From: Epiperipatus broadwayi
Lineage: Eukaryota; Onychophora; Udeonychophora; Euonychophora; Peripatidae
NCBI GenBank assembly: GCA_028023455.1
Contig: JAQFVV010000056.1
Coordinates: forward strand, 5,171,717-5,235,716
DNA: 64,000 nucleotides
Direction: 5' to 3'
The number at the start of each line of letters is the position of its first letter. The first letter of the stretch is position 1. The notes under the pieces are model-generated. The model saw nothing but the letters and a program-made list of their open reading frames with translations, searched no databases and was not told the origin of the DNA. Position numbers and translations under genes: made by a program. This document shows positions 12,121 to 26,480 of the stretch, in pieces.

Positions 12121-13430
12121 TATGCCATAGCAGGAATAATACTAAAGTATCAATTATTTTACAATTTTATAAATCTAGATATAATCATTAATCTTATATT
12201 TATAGGAATAATTTTACAATTTAAACATAAATATATTAGATATGGGTGTGATAATTTTCTATATTGTAACTAATGGGTCAATTTTAAAGGAGAAAAAAAT
12301 TACTTATTTATTGATTTGGTTTATTTTTCAACATTTATTTCAAATTCAGTCTGAAGCAGAAGTATATAAACATTTGTATACCTTATCAATATTTTGCATT
12401 TAATCTTTTAATTCTGAACTTCTCAGTAGTGGCTGAACCCTGTGTCATTCAAATATTTTAGCAGGTGTTAAGAATTCTTTCTATTGATTATACATAATAA
12501 CTACTTCACTCCCTCCCATTGTACTATTAATAAGGATTTGTAAAGAATTAAATGTCTCTATTAACTGTTACCTTTTTGCTATGAACTACAGATATTTTGT
12601 TTGTTGAAGTACAATCAGATAAGCTTTTATAGATAAAGTGCAGAATTAGAGAATAGTAAATTCTCTTTATTTAATTTAAAAGATACAACTTTTTTTCCTT
12701 CAAATTATAAGACTCCTAATTCATAGTTGCAAGTATTTTGGTTAGTATTTACAACAATTTGTATCCAGATGTTTTAGTTTTTATCTAACTAGTGTTCTTA
12801 TGGGGCAAAATGCAAGCACTTCAGACATTTTGAGTCCAAATTAATTAATAGACATATTTGAAACAAAAAAGTCTACCTGTGTATTTTAAGATAAGTTCCT
12901 TTATAAGTGTTATCAAAAATTCTAATCAAATTTTTTAATAGTATCAATTTTGGAAAGAATGAAATATTTTACACTTCTCACCCTCACTGTATTTTGGTGT
13001 TTCAATGTCACATGATCACTCAAGTGACTGACCATAATTTTAGAAGTTGATATTTTGGATTAAATGTAATAATAATTTCATCTAAAATTAGCTATATATT
13101 AAATACTTTATTGTTTATATGTTTTTTTTTTAATTCTATTAGTTTTATGAGTTTGGTAAAATAGAATGTAAAAATAATTATTCAGAACAAGTACTTTTTA
13201 TACATTAATAGCATTATCAACCACTTTGTTCAAGCTGTTTCTAAGTCAAATTCAAGATAATTATATTTGTGTAACATGCATCTATATATTATAATAAGTG
13301 TTCTTCATCATATATTATATCCATTAATCTTCATTATATATTTTTGTTTTGTAATTTTCTATATTCTTTTATGGTGTATTTTGCAAAATATTTGAAAACT
13401 AGGCACTCTTCACAAACTTGGAGCTTAATT
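12121..13430. other. AT-rich stretch without recognised features
   Basis: No coding motif or repeat was identified. Confidence 0.4.
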
Positions 13431-14110
13431 GTAAGAATAGGGGACTTGAACTCAGATTTTTATGCACCCTTCAACTATCCATACTATCTTATACCCATGA
13501 CTACACACTTGTAGAAAAGATAAATAATCACCAATATACATATTTCGCACTAAATCAGCACTCATCAGTTGGTCCAGATTATCATCTCCCACACATATAT
13601 ATAATCAGCCCTCAGCCCATGCTAAGATAGCAAATCTTCATACCTTAATGGACAGGCTTCAGTCCACTCCAACCTCCAACTTTTCAGCCATCCATATCAC
13701 TGAAAATCTGATGATGAAAATCCAAATCCCATGCTGATGCTATGCATGAGGGGTCAGAGTGGCTTTGAGGTCAACATGGCATGGTAGTAATATTAGCATC
13801 AGCATGGGATTTGGATTTTCATCATCAGATTTTCAGTGATGTGGATGACTGAAAAGTTGGAGGTTGGAGTGGACTGAAGCCTGTCCATTAAGGTATGAAG
13901 ATTTGCTATCTTAGTATGGGCTGAGCACTAATTATATATATATATGTGGAGATGATAATCTGGACCAACTGATGAGTGCTGGTTTAGCACGAAATACATA
14001 TATTGGTGATTATCTTTTTTACATGTGTGTAGTCATGTGTATCAGTTGTATGAGATAGTGTGGATAGTTGAAGAGTGCATGAAAAACTGAGTTCAAGTCC
14101 CTATTCTTGC
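13431..14110. repeat. 680-bp near-perfect palindrome (inverted dimer of SINE-C-like unit)
   Basis: The left arm 13431-13741 and right arm 13795-14110 are reverse complements with few mismatches and small indels. A 53-bp spacer separates them. The outer ends read CTGAGTTCAAGTCCC outward, a B-box-like sequence. The outer part of the right arm (about 13970-14110) recurs as a single copy at 62.8 kb. Shorter relatives lie at 59.6 and 61.0 kb. The inner roughly 170 bp of each arm (GGACAGGCTTCAGTCCACTCC region) is not seen elsewhere in the window. It has no transposase. It is either a foldback element or two SINE-like units inserted tail to tail. Confidence 0.85.
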
Positions 14111-14883
14111 AAAAAAGAAGTAGTAAAATATATTACACAAAATCAATGAAGAAAATTTGGTAAAACACACATAACTAAGTTTGGATTAGAGAAAATGAAA
14201 TCTATACTTTGCTTATTTGAATTAAATCACTAAATTTATACACATATTTATAAAAAATATCAATTAGTATTTTGCCTTTGAATAACTCTTTTATCACTTA
14301 ATTTATATTATTTTGATAATAAAGGCATAATGGTCAAGTTCTTTAAAAAAAAAAGTATTGTTATTTTCACAACAATATATTGTTTCACGGGACACAAATC
14401 TATTTTATTAAAATTCACAGTTTTATTTATTTCTATCTTCTCTGATCTATTTTTTTGTTGTTGTTGTTTGTTTCAATATTGTTCTCAATTTCAAACATAA
14501 TAAAATTTTACTTTGATCACTTTTACAAATATCTACTTTTTTTCTTCATGCTAAATCTGTTTTTTTAGTCCTCATTATTTTTAACCGTAACTCCCCCCCC
14601 CCCACTAATAAAAACAAATAATTATATAATTTATTGCTCAGAAAGTTCATATGAAGTTCAAGCAGCAGAAATGATAGAGTTGTATTCTATGGAACCTAGA
14701 TTCTTGAGTCCACCATAAAACTATTGCAATAAACTACACAAAACAAATAAATAATTAAATGTTTTAGTGATTTATTGCTTAGGAATTTATAAGAAATCCA
14801 CGTACTGGGAAGTAACACAAAAGTCACCATCTATGGATCTTAAGCTCATAATTTACTACCCTACTGCTGCACCAAATTATCCA
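14111..14883. other. AT-rich spacer
   Basis: A C-run lies near 14592-14602. Nothing else recognised. Confidence 0.4.
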
Positions 14884-14946
14884 GGGCAGTATCATCATCA
14901 TCATTATTAGTATTACTGTTATTATTATTACTACTACTATTACTAT
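14884..14946. repeat. (ATC/ATT/ACT)n array at a LINE-X 3' terminus
   Basis: An interrupted trinucleotide array directly precedes GTTTCAAAAGACACTTTATTAAC at about 14951. Read on the minus strand that is a LINE-X 3' end (AATAAA, then TTTTGAAAC) running into its trinucleotide tail. Confidence 0.7.
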
Positions 14947-14949
14947 TAT

Positions 14950-16890
14950 GTTTCAAAAGACACTTTATTAACTTAAGAAAATTTTTACATTTATGTTACA
15001 TTTTGTAAATTCTTTGTTTTTCTACATGGCAGTGTCTAAATTTTTGATACATAGGGTCATGTAAGAGTGTACATACATCAAAGAAAACAGTTTCAATACT
15101 AAAAGATGTCACATTGATTATAATTATATTTTATGTTCATTTACATATTGATCAACTAGTTTCAATGACAAAAGGTTAATATATTGAGCTATGTTTTGAG
15201 TATTTTTTTCTTTGTGGGTTCAAATCCTAGTCCAAATTTTGTTTTATTGTTTATGTGATTTTGATATTCTTGTCCTATCAATTCATTGTTTCCCGATTTA
15301 AATTTGTATGACTTCTATAGATGTTTATCTGAAAATTATCTATAGATTTAATCCACATATTATTCATTTATTTGAACCACTTAATGTCTATAAAACTTGT
15401 CTACTATTTGAATAACCCATATTGTTGGGTATGTTGCCATTTTCTTTGCATAGTTTGCAGATGTATAAATGTGTTTGTGGGCAAGAAATTTAGTAATTTT
15501 CTTTCTCATAAAATAGATAAATCTGGGCTTCCTTTCCTGGTTTTTTAATGATGGGCTAAAATCTTTTATTCCAGTCATCTTTGATTTATGATTTCACTAG
15601 TATTGCTCAAAGTATATGTGTTCATATCTACATCTTGATTGACTGTTTGTAGTTGTTCTTGTGAATCCTCATAATCTATTTCCACTTCTTCATCAGGAGC
15701 ATCATTTGATTGACACACTTGTTTGTGATTGTCTGAGTTATGGTTTTTGGTTTGACTTTTCTGGAGTGTTTATCTTTTTGGTAGGGTTCTTGTTCTTCTT
15801 TTGGGGTCTGTTTTTTTTTGTATTGCTTTGGGCAAACTTGATGGTATTATTTGTGCCAGGTTGGTTAAGGTTTTGCTTTCTATTTATATTATTTTTGCTA
15901 GTTGGGTTTGATTGTATTTGATATTGTCTGCATTAGGGCTTTTTGTTCCTTTGTTTTCTTTCTTATCACTGACTTTGTTAGTGATTTGGTCTGGCTGATG
16001 ACTTTTTATTTTTTTAATGTGTGAGTCTAAAAGTTGTTCTCTAATTGTTATATCTTTGCCCATATCATTTTGTGGGTGGTGATTTCTTATTTTCTGGTTG
16101 TAAGTTTCTCTATGCTGAGAGACTTCCATTGTCTGCTCTGTGCTTTTGTTGTTTACTGGTGATTTGTATTTGTGTGGTTCTCAATGTTTTTTTCTTTCAT
16201 CACAGTTTATTTTTAGGTGCTCATGTTTTCCACATGAAAAGCGTTGGGGCTGTTTTCCTTTTACATATATGTTTAATATAGTGTCTTGATCAATTATCTG
16301 TGTTGGTCTGCTGTCTGTTACATTGTGATTCAATTTGATTTTAAAATGGAAGCTATTGCTGTAAACGGGTGTAGGTGTGACACTTAGATATATCAGTTTC
16401 AAGTAAATTGTTTTACCAAACTGTTGCATTGTACCTTGAAAATCTTAAATGTTATATCCAAAATATGTATTTCTGATGGTTCTGATAATATAATTCTGGG
16501 GATTTTCATCAACAGTTATCAGAGCATAATTTCCTAGAGTTTTTATCAGGTTCTAAAATATAGTTTTTTTCTAGGGCTAAGTATCTCGAGTTGGGGTGCT
16601 CCCCAATACTTAATATCAAATTCCTTTTTCTGTTTTGCATTATTTCCTCATATAATAATTTTCTTGGGGAATTTATATAGATTTAAACTTTTGTCTGATG
16701 TGGCTATTACTATCGATTTTTGTGAGATAAATTTTTTGAAAGAATTAAAAAGTTTTATTGGGATTGTGCTGTTAAAATCTGTGTTAATTATTTGCAACTC
16801 TTGCTGTGTCCATGTGATTATTGCTGGGGGCTTAAGGTTATTACTGCTATCTATAATGCACGTTAATTTCTGTTTGATTTATTTTTTTAA
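14950..16890 (-). pseudogene. LINE-X copy: 3' end and degenerate ORF1
   Basis: From the right, the minus strand is open from about 16875 through TWTQQELQIINTDF and a basic stretch. It then passes stops into the 82-codon frame at 16429-16181. That frame holds FSCGKHEHLKINC, a CCHC zinc knuckle whose first cysteine reads arginine. The frame at 16129-15884 is lysine/asparagine-rich. Near 15720-15590 is an acidic tail (DEEVEIDYEDSQEQ). This matches ORF1/gag-like proteins of non-LTR elements. ORF2 is missing, so the 15.4 to 14.95 kb 3' end was joined by deletion or belongs to another copy. A B-box-like GTGGGTTCAAATCC near 15217 on the plus strand hints at a buried SINE. Confidence 0.65.
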
Positions 16891-16898
16891 ATTTTAAT

Positions 16899-18107
16899 CT
16901 CAAAATCTTTTATTCATGAAAAAATAATGTTTACATGCTTATAAAAGACAGAAAAAATTATGTTTTACACATCATCAACAATCTGTGACCATTGGTATAT
17001 TGATTATCTTCTGATAAATAAGTAAACTGATGTAGCTTTACCATTCACCTATCAGCATTGACGCCATCTTTTGCTTAGCTACTACTGATTTGGTGGATCC
17101 GGTACACCAATCAACTTCCACGTTTCATTATACATGAATTTTGATGCAATGATAAAGTCTCTGTTTTTTACTTTCCTAATAGGGTTCATAAAAAGACTGA
17201 CTGGTTCAGGGACAAGCACTGTGAATAATAGCTTACATCTAACATACCATATAGCATGTACAATAAAGATGGAAAGTCTAATAATAGGAAACTGTTTAGT
17301 TTGTAAGGCTTCTCTTATAGACATGATTTTATAGTAATCCACTTTTAAGTTTTGGTATATGGCTAAATTAATTTTACTGAGCCCAGGGCATGAGTAAATT
17401 ATGTGGTTGAATGACTCTTCTTGCCTTTTACATATGTGACAAAAAAAGTCTATCTTATTGTAAAATCTTCTGAAATGAAGGAATTTATTTGGGGGCATGG
17501 ATTCTAAGTTTATTTTAATAATGAGATTAAGGTATTTAGGTTCAAGAGTGAGAAATTTAAAAATTGTTGTTAATTTGTAGTTGGTGAAACCAAGATTTGG
17601 AGTAATTGTTGGATAATTCGGATTAATTATACTGTACACCTCCCAGATGGTAATTTTTGATTTTTGTAATTTTTGATCTATAGTTAAATGCTGGTTAAGC
17701 ATCCAGAACAGTTGATCCAGCCAGCACATTTTATGAGGTGGAGGATGGTCTGTAGGTTGAATTGGTTCACTGAAAATTATTGATTCATGTTTTTTCATCA
17801 GGTTAATTAGACTCTGCATTAAGGTTGGATTGTTTTCTTTATTCCTTGATTTGTACTTTAATTTAGTAATATCTGCATATGTTTTTTTCTGGGTTTCTTG
17901 TGTTTTATATGTTGTTAATGCTATTTATAGCATTATCTTTTTTTCTGATGCCATGTTGCTGTTGTAATTTGGAATTTTAATTTCTAATAAGTTTAATTTT
18001 TATGCTTAATTTTGTGATGTAAACTCCCTCGTGTTATCTGAAACTATGGTTCTCTTAGTTTTAGACATTTTTGAACAGGTTTCTGTTTTGTTTTCAGTAT
18101 TTTTCTA
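16899..18107 (-). pseudogene. LINE-X copy A: deletion derivative with ORF2 C-terminal zinc finger
   Basis: The 245-codon frame 17819-17082 starts with ATG, and the frame stays open upstream to about 17926. Near residues 125-142 it carries CHICKRQEESFNHIIYSC, an exact C-x2-C-x8-H-x4-C finger. That is the zf-RVT module found after the RT in many LINE ORF2 proteins. The upstream stretch (KKTYADITKLKYK) and a separate ATG frame at about 18070 (MSKTKRTIVSDNTREF) look like an ORF1 N-terminus. No endonuclease or RT lies between, so copy A appears to be a non-autonomous form joining ORF1-like start to ORF2 end. The 3' end at 16899-16913 is AATAAA plus TTTTGAG on the minus strand. Confidence 0.65.
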
Positions 18108-18158
18108 TTGTTGTTGTTGCTACTGCTACTGCTACTACTACTACTACTACCACTACTA

Positions 18159-18190
<32 letters not shown>

Positions 18191-18219
18191 TCTTCTTCTA
18201 CTACTAGTAATAGTAGTAG
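18108..18219. repeat. (TTG)/(CTA)n trinucleotide array
   Basis: An array of TTG, then TGC/TAC, then TAC and TTC units. It separates the 5' end of LINE-X copy A from the 3' terminus of the next LINE-X copy. The 62-codon threonine-rich frame over it is not a gene. Confidence 0.9.
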
Positions 18220-18300
18220 TTTTAAAATTGTTTTATTAGCATTATTATTTACATTGTAGTAGTAGTTTTAAAATTGTTTTATTAGCATTATTATTTACAT
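18211..18300 (-). repeat. tandemly duplicated LINE-X 3' terminus
   Basis: The 43-44 bp unit TAGTAGTAG + TTTTAAAATTGTTTTATTAG + CATTATTATTTACAT occurs twice, at about 18211-18254 and 18258-18300. Read on the minus strand each is ...AATAAAACAATTTTAAAA followed by trinucleotides, the LINE-X 3' end form. Sequence from 18300 to 18560 would be the body of this truncated copy; no coding motif is visible in it. Confidence 0.7.
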
Positions 18301-18565
18301 ATATGTATATTTACATGAGAGGTATACATGATTTGACTTTTATAATTTGATATAACATTTTTTGTTTTCCTTTCATTTTAAATAATATTGAGCAATTATT
18401 ACAGTCTGAACTAAGATTTATAGTCATTGTTACATGCCATATTATAAGTGCATGCAATTATGATTTGGAAATATTCAGTTAATGAATTGCTTTGTAAGGG
18501 ATGAATTAATATATTCATGTGCCAAGAGTTGAATCAAATTTCTTTTTCTTCTGTGCTCATGATTA

Positions 18566-18866
<301 letters not shown>

Positions 18867-20765
18867 CAAAGAAAGACCTTTATTGATGATCATAAGTTAC
18901 ATTTGCTATAAGTGACTCCGCATACATATGTTTACATTACTAGTGAATGGAGCAAGTTTAAGTGTGTATATGTGATGAACAAAAATAAAAGTAAATTAGG
19001 AGGAAAAGGTATTTAAATATTGTTGGGTTTGTTGAATGTGTTTTTTAGAATTATGAATTTTGGGATAGGCATGGTAGTTAGTCTATTTATTTACTAATTT
19101 GGCTTTGGATATGTTTTATGCAAATACCTTTAAGGGAGGTGCAAATACATATGAATACATTACATTTGTGAGTGTTACTTAATATAATCTGAGTTCTCAC
19201 AAATTTTGTGTTATCACTGTTCAATTGCAAACATCAACTTATATATCTGTTGTGGTGCTGAGTTTAGTTTGCTTTCCAGCTTTTGAGTCTTGATTTTGTT
19301 GTTACAGTCCTCTATATCAATAGTATGCAGTCAAAGACAATATTCTCTGTATTTTTTTTAGTCTTGATTTTGTTGTTACAGTCCTCTATATCAATAGTAT
19401 GCAGTCAAAGACAACATTCTCTGTATTTTTATTTGTAGATACATATCACATCTTTTGGAGAAAAATATTCATTGATGGCACAGATTGGCAATTATATGGA
19501 GCCATCTTAGAGGTTTTATTGTTGTGTCATCAGTGACCAGGTTGCTGCAGAAATGTCTTTATGTGCAAATTTTATTGTCTCTGGTTTGTAATTTTGCCAG
19601 TTTAATATTGAATGTTGTTGGATGTCACCTTTTTGTTGTTACCTATGGTGAATGTTCACATAGTGCACCAATATGCATAAAGCACAAGGGTGGCTGTATG
19701 GACTGATGGGATAGAGCCATTGTAATATGAATCAACAATTGTCTGAAGGGTGGTGTTAGATTGTCTATATGTTCCTGTCATGGTATAGCAAATTCTGTCT
19801 AGTGCTGGACAAAGATAGAAAAGATGTCTCTGTGTTTCTTCAGCCATGTGACATAGGGATGATAGGCATTGGGAAGAGTGGTAAGTTTCAAAGCAAATTT
19901 GTTAGTGGTAAATGGTATATTTGTTTCAGGTGGTCCAAAATAATTGGGAGATGGGTTGAAAAGTTAATGTGTTTGAAGCTTCTGTTTTAAATGCTTGTAA
20001 ATAGGTTCTTTCATGTTATGTGCTGCATGTATAGTTGTTTCAATTCAACATGCCATAAGCACTCTAATGGTGGAGGAGAAATCCATGGCCCATCTGATGT
20101 AGCTTTTAGTCCATGTATGCTGTTGGCTGAGGCAGATTTTGCTTTTTTTGATGGCTATATAGTCTTTAAGTGCTGCACATATGCTGTTATATGCATGGTG
20201 AGCTTATATATATATATTGTAATGTTTTTCATATTACTATATATATATATATATGCTGATATGTATTGTGAGTGGGTTTAGACATTGTTATCCTCTTATG
20301 TAGTTGATCTGCCAGAGCTAAAAGCCTGGAGAATGAAGGTGTTTTCCTGGCAATGTGATTAATATTAAATGAAAGTATATTTATGTATACCTGATGTCTT
20401 TGCATAGCACTTAATTGCATTTCTTCAAGTTTATGGAGCATAATATATGTTTCAGAAAAAAGGGATTCTGGAGTGGATGCTGCTATTAGAATTCTCATTG
20501 TTTTTCCAAGTGGCAGTGTAGCTGGCTGAATTTCAGTTAGATTGAGTGTTGCAGTTTAAGCAGAGTGGTCTGTGAATGAGGATGAAATGAGCTTGATGTT
20601 GATATAATGATGGAGCATTTTTGAATAGAAGAAAAGATTGATTAAAGACATGTGCTGATTATTATTGAATGTTACTGTGTTTGGTGATAGAAAGCCCTCA
20701 GCACTTATGAGTGGTATTGCTATTTGATGCAGCCATTTTGAGATTGAAGTAAATGGTCTTCCTGT
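18867..20765 (-). pseudogene. LINE-X copy B, internally deleted
   Basis: The 3' end at 18867-18885 reads AATAAAGGTCTTTCTTTGA on the minus strand. The frame 19847-19656 holds HMAEETQRHLFYLCPA, a degenerate zf-RVT finger that has lost its first two cysteines. At 20498-20229 is a linker with ETYIMLHK and LALADQLHKRI, shared with copies C and E. At about 20760-20556 is an endonuclease C-terminus: WLHQIAIPLIS, SLINLFF, then TDHS in place of SDH. RT sequence is absent between linker and finger. On the right it abuts the RT of copy C. Confidence 0.65.
19286..19432. repeat. tandem duplication, 74-bp period
   Basis: Two nearly identical units begin AGTCTTGATTTTGTTGTTAC at 19286 and 19360. They lie inside the 3' part of LINE-X copy B. 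One differs by a single base near its end (AATATT/AACATT) and in the final T-run, so the duplication is recent. Confidence 0.92.
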
Positions 20766-22917
<2,152 letters not shown>

Positions 22918-23745
22918 TACTACTATATACTGCTATGTTTCAAAAGTGATTTTATTTCAAACTAAAGTGTTACAATAGTTTTCATGGGTATATATTCGCT
23001 CACATTGTTCAACAATGAAATTATAAGTAGAAGGTTTAATGTGGATAATTACATATGTCAGGAGTGGTAAAAGGTTAAATTATAAATGGGATGACAGAAT
23101 ATACTACTTTGGAGACTTTACATAATTATAAAAAGATATTTCAGTGTTAGAGTTTGGGTAAATTATGGATTCACTTGATGTTTACATATACAGTGGAGTA
23201 GCATTTTTGTACAATGGAGCTTAGTAAATGCATATGTATAAGCTACATTGGTATTTTATTTGCATCTTGACAATATTTTAGAGTTTCTTGACACTGGTGT
23301 GTTCTGAGTTCCTTAAAGTCCTTGAGTTAGTTATTGGTTATCATGTGATATTCAGGTTAATGACATATTTTGTGATCTAATGTTGCTTGGTTCTGGTGAT
23401 TAAATGGATAGTATGTGATTTGGGATGTCTAACTTTTGATTGCATGTATATTAGTTTGGTTTTACATTCATTAGTCATCCAGTGGGTAGCATGCAAATGT
23501 GTGTTTAAGTTGTGCTAGATTGTAATATTCTTGGATTGTTTATAGCTTCTGAGGTTGTATAATTGCTGTGAATTTTGATAGTTTTAGGATGCACTGTAGG
23601 TTAGTTATACATGGGAGATATTCCATGATCATACTTAAAGAAGTTGATATTTATGTTCATTTTAGCACGGATGTAAGTTGGTATGAAGATTGGGCAATTA
23701 TTTTTATATCACTGAGTATGTGAATACATATGTATTGTAATGGGC
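22918..23745 (-). mobile_element. LINE-X copy F, 3' fragment
   Basis: Minus-strand AATAAAATCACTTTTGAAAC at about 22955-22936 is followed by a short TAG-type tail that meets the 5' end of copy C at about 22917. The body to the right shows no clear motif, and its right limit is set only by the change at 23746. Confidence 0.5.
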
Positions 23746-25878
23746 ACATACGCCGTTACATTTTTTTTAAAAAATTGAGACATTGAAAAGTTCGCATTTA
23801 AAAACTTCTTTTTTTTTAAGACATAAAAATTGAAAATTAATTCTATCTTAAACTCGTATATATATATATATATAAAATTGCACAGATGAAAAAAATTATT
23901 AAAATAAAACTTTATTAAAAAGAGAAAAAGTATTTTAAAAGCAAAAACTTAAAAAGGTTTAAAGATAAAATATATCTTTAAGTTTGTAAAATAATTTAAT
24001 TAATTCTATTGTATAAAATGGAAATGATTAATTGTAATTAGTAAAAGTAAACTAGCCCTTGGGCATTTCAAAATGCAAAGCAAAGATCTGATAGGAGAGG
24101 AAAAACAATAGGAACAGAATGGCCAATGAAAGAAATCCATCAGGGAATCAGACCTCAGCGAAAAGACCATCACCATCGATGATGTAATGCCCATTGGATC
24201 CGAAAGTTTACATATAAAAGAAAAAGTTTGGAAATAAATTTTTAGTGAGTGAAGAAAATTTAAGAAAAGATGGAGGTGTGTTAAGTCAGAGAGTTGAAGG
24301 TGAAGGATTGAAAGATGCACTTTCAATTCCTTCAGTGGTTATAAAAAAAGAAATGAAACATCATTTTTTCTATATTGAGGACCACAGGATCATCGGGGGA
24401 TTTAACGCTGGATTCCAAACGGCAAGCAACTGTAAAGGATGAACTTTTCTAAAACAGTAAGAACTATATATATATAACTAATGAACATTTCTAAAACCAT
24501 AAGAACTTTATGAAATTTAATGAACATTAATTAATTTGAAAACACTAAGAACTCTAAAATATAAACTTTCCCGGTATTTAATTTATAGAAATAGAATCCT
24601 ATCTAACCAACTTAATTTATTAATAAGTAATTTTATTTGATGTATTTCTCTTTTAAAATCATTTCCATTTTTTTTTTTTGTTCTTTTAAGTTTTTATTAT
24701 GATTTTTGTTTTTCGTTAAACTAAATTGTATAAATGATTTAAATGCATTAAATTTAAGTTGGGTATAGATGCTTGCATGGATTCATTATCGGTTAATTAT
24801 GTTTTTGGTTTTCATATTTGATCAAAATATATAGACATTCGGTAGATAATGATACATTATGGTGAGTATCTAAAATGTATTTATTCAGATGTCTTTTAAG
24901 TTATTGGTGTCAATGCAGCATCTTATGATGAATGCCATTGGGTTTCTTATAAATTTCCCTCTGCAATTCCATCAATGACTTTATATTTTGATCGTTTATG
25001 TTTATTTTGAAATGTTTTAACCGTGTAATCTATGTAACCGATCTATACTCAACATTATAAAACAAACTTTTATAAATCCATCTGTGCAAACTTATAAAAA
25101 TTAAAATGTAAATTAAAATCTAAAATCAAAGTTAAAAATGTAAGTTAAATTTTAAAATGTAAAACTGATACTAAAATAATTTTAAATCTTATATATGTTT
25201 AAATAAATGTTTGTGTGTTAATTACTGGAAGTAGCTTATTTTATTCTTTTTTTTAAAATATTTTTAGATAAGAATTTATTATAAAATATAAATCTCTGCT
25301 GTTCCACTGAGCTAGTGACAGTGGGCTAACGGTCGGAATCAAAATATATAAATAAAATATTTTTTTTAAACTTATGTATCTGCCTACTATATAAATTTTC
25401 TAAGTTCAAATGGCCTAGTGGCGCCCTATAGTGTAGATACGTTAAGTGTCCCTATATCTCCCCGATCATTATAATTGCAACTAAAGGGCTTTCGAAGGGT
25501 GGAAAGTATGGGGGATGGAGTGTAGGGTTAAGCATAAAAAAAAGTAAATATATGGATATATATTGAAAATTTAAAAAAAAAAAATGGAAAAAAGTAGTCA
25601 AACATTAAAATTTAGTTTATTGAATTTTAAAGTAAAAGAAATCAGAAAATAGACAATGGAGTGGATTGGTTAGTTAGGAAAGTTAAGTATGCAGCATGGT
25701 GCTTCGGGGGAGGGAAAGTAGACCTGAAAGTTTTTTTTTTAATTAATTTTTTATTTTTTAGGTTGTGGGTTCAATATTTATTGTAGTCATTATAGAGGCA
25801 GTTATATATATTGACGTATATAAAATAATGGTTTATACATGTGTTTGCCGGTTTGTAAGTATAGAGAATAAATAAGTT
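23746..25878. other. mixed-composition region with an unassigned GC-richer block
   Basis: At 23746-23772 TGTAATGG and CCGTTACA form a short inverted pair like LTR termini. From 24040 to 24460 base composition is more balanced. A 64-codon ATG-less frame (SEENLRKDGGVL...) lies at 24245-24442, and CATCGATGATGTAATG near 24174. A tRNA A-box-like CTAGCTCAGTGGAACAGC reads on the minus strand near 25300, without a B box. None of this is enough to name an element or gene. Confidence 0.3.
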
Positions 25879-26340
25879 GTGGCTGTGAAGCTTTGGAAGG
25901 AAAGTGGTCTAAGTCTGATGGGGGAATATGGGGTTGGCTGCTGGATCGGGCATGTGGTGTGTTGCATTCTGTGTATCACTGCTTTTTATTCCCGACATGG
26001 TTGGAAAATTCCGAATAAGAATCGGGCATTTGTCCTAGTTACCCACACCCCTAAGACTCAGAAACAGCAGAGTGTGGTTGGGAGATGCCGGCATTTGTCC
26101 TAGTTACCCACACCCATAAGACTCGGAAGCAGCAGAGTGTGGTTAGGAAATGTCTTCTCGTTTAAAAAAAAGGAAATTTTTTTACATTTTTATTTTATTT
26201 TGTGGTCGTCTAACCAAGCAGGTTGAGGTAGAGTTGGCTATATTCATTCATAGCATGTCGTATGCTCGTGAGTTGTGGTCAGACCCAGAGTATATCATTA
26301 GGCTGATGGTTGCTCACTATTATGTTTTATAGTTACAGAA
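25879..26340 (+). other. unassigned, less AT-rich block with two short frames
   Basis: Frames of 74 and 60 codons (25879-26103, 26150-26332) run on the plus strand. Neither starts with a convincing ATG nor shows a known motif. A 65-bp tandem duplication cuts through the first. The block could be an old LTR or a non-coding exon; undecided. Confidence 0.25.
26025..26152. repeat. tandem duplication, 65-bp period
   Basis: Units start GGCATTTGTCCTAGTTACCC at 26025 and 26090 and match except for a few substitutions. A period of 65 is not a multiple of three, so it would break any reading frame. Confidence 0.92.
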
Positions 26341-26429
26341 TAGAACTCAGGTAAAATTGATTTTAGGACATACGTATAGTTTTATTGGTTTAGACATAAG
26401 CCATTCAAACACATAGACCATATTTAAAG

Positions 26430-26480
26430 GCTTCCAGTAGGGGGGTATTGAAACAGGTCTGAGTTCGATCCCTGTTATAT
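26430..26480 (+). repeat. isolated tRNA B-box, SINE scrap
   Basis: GAGTTCGATCC at 26461-26471 is a good B box, followed by (TA)n. No A box is found at the expected distance upstream. Probably the 3' part of a tRNA-derived SINE head. Confidence 0.35.

Noticed and set aside
25280-25340. tRNA gene on the minus strand
   Set aside because: Only an A-box-like word is present; no B box or anticodon arm follows.
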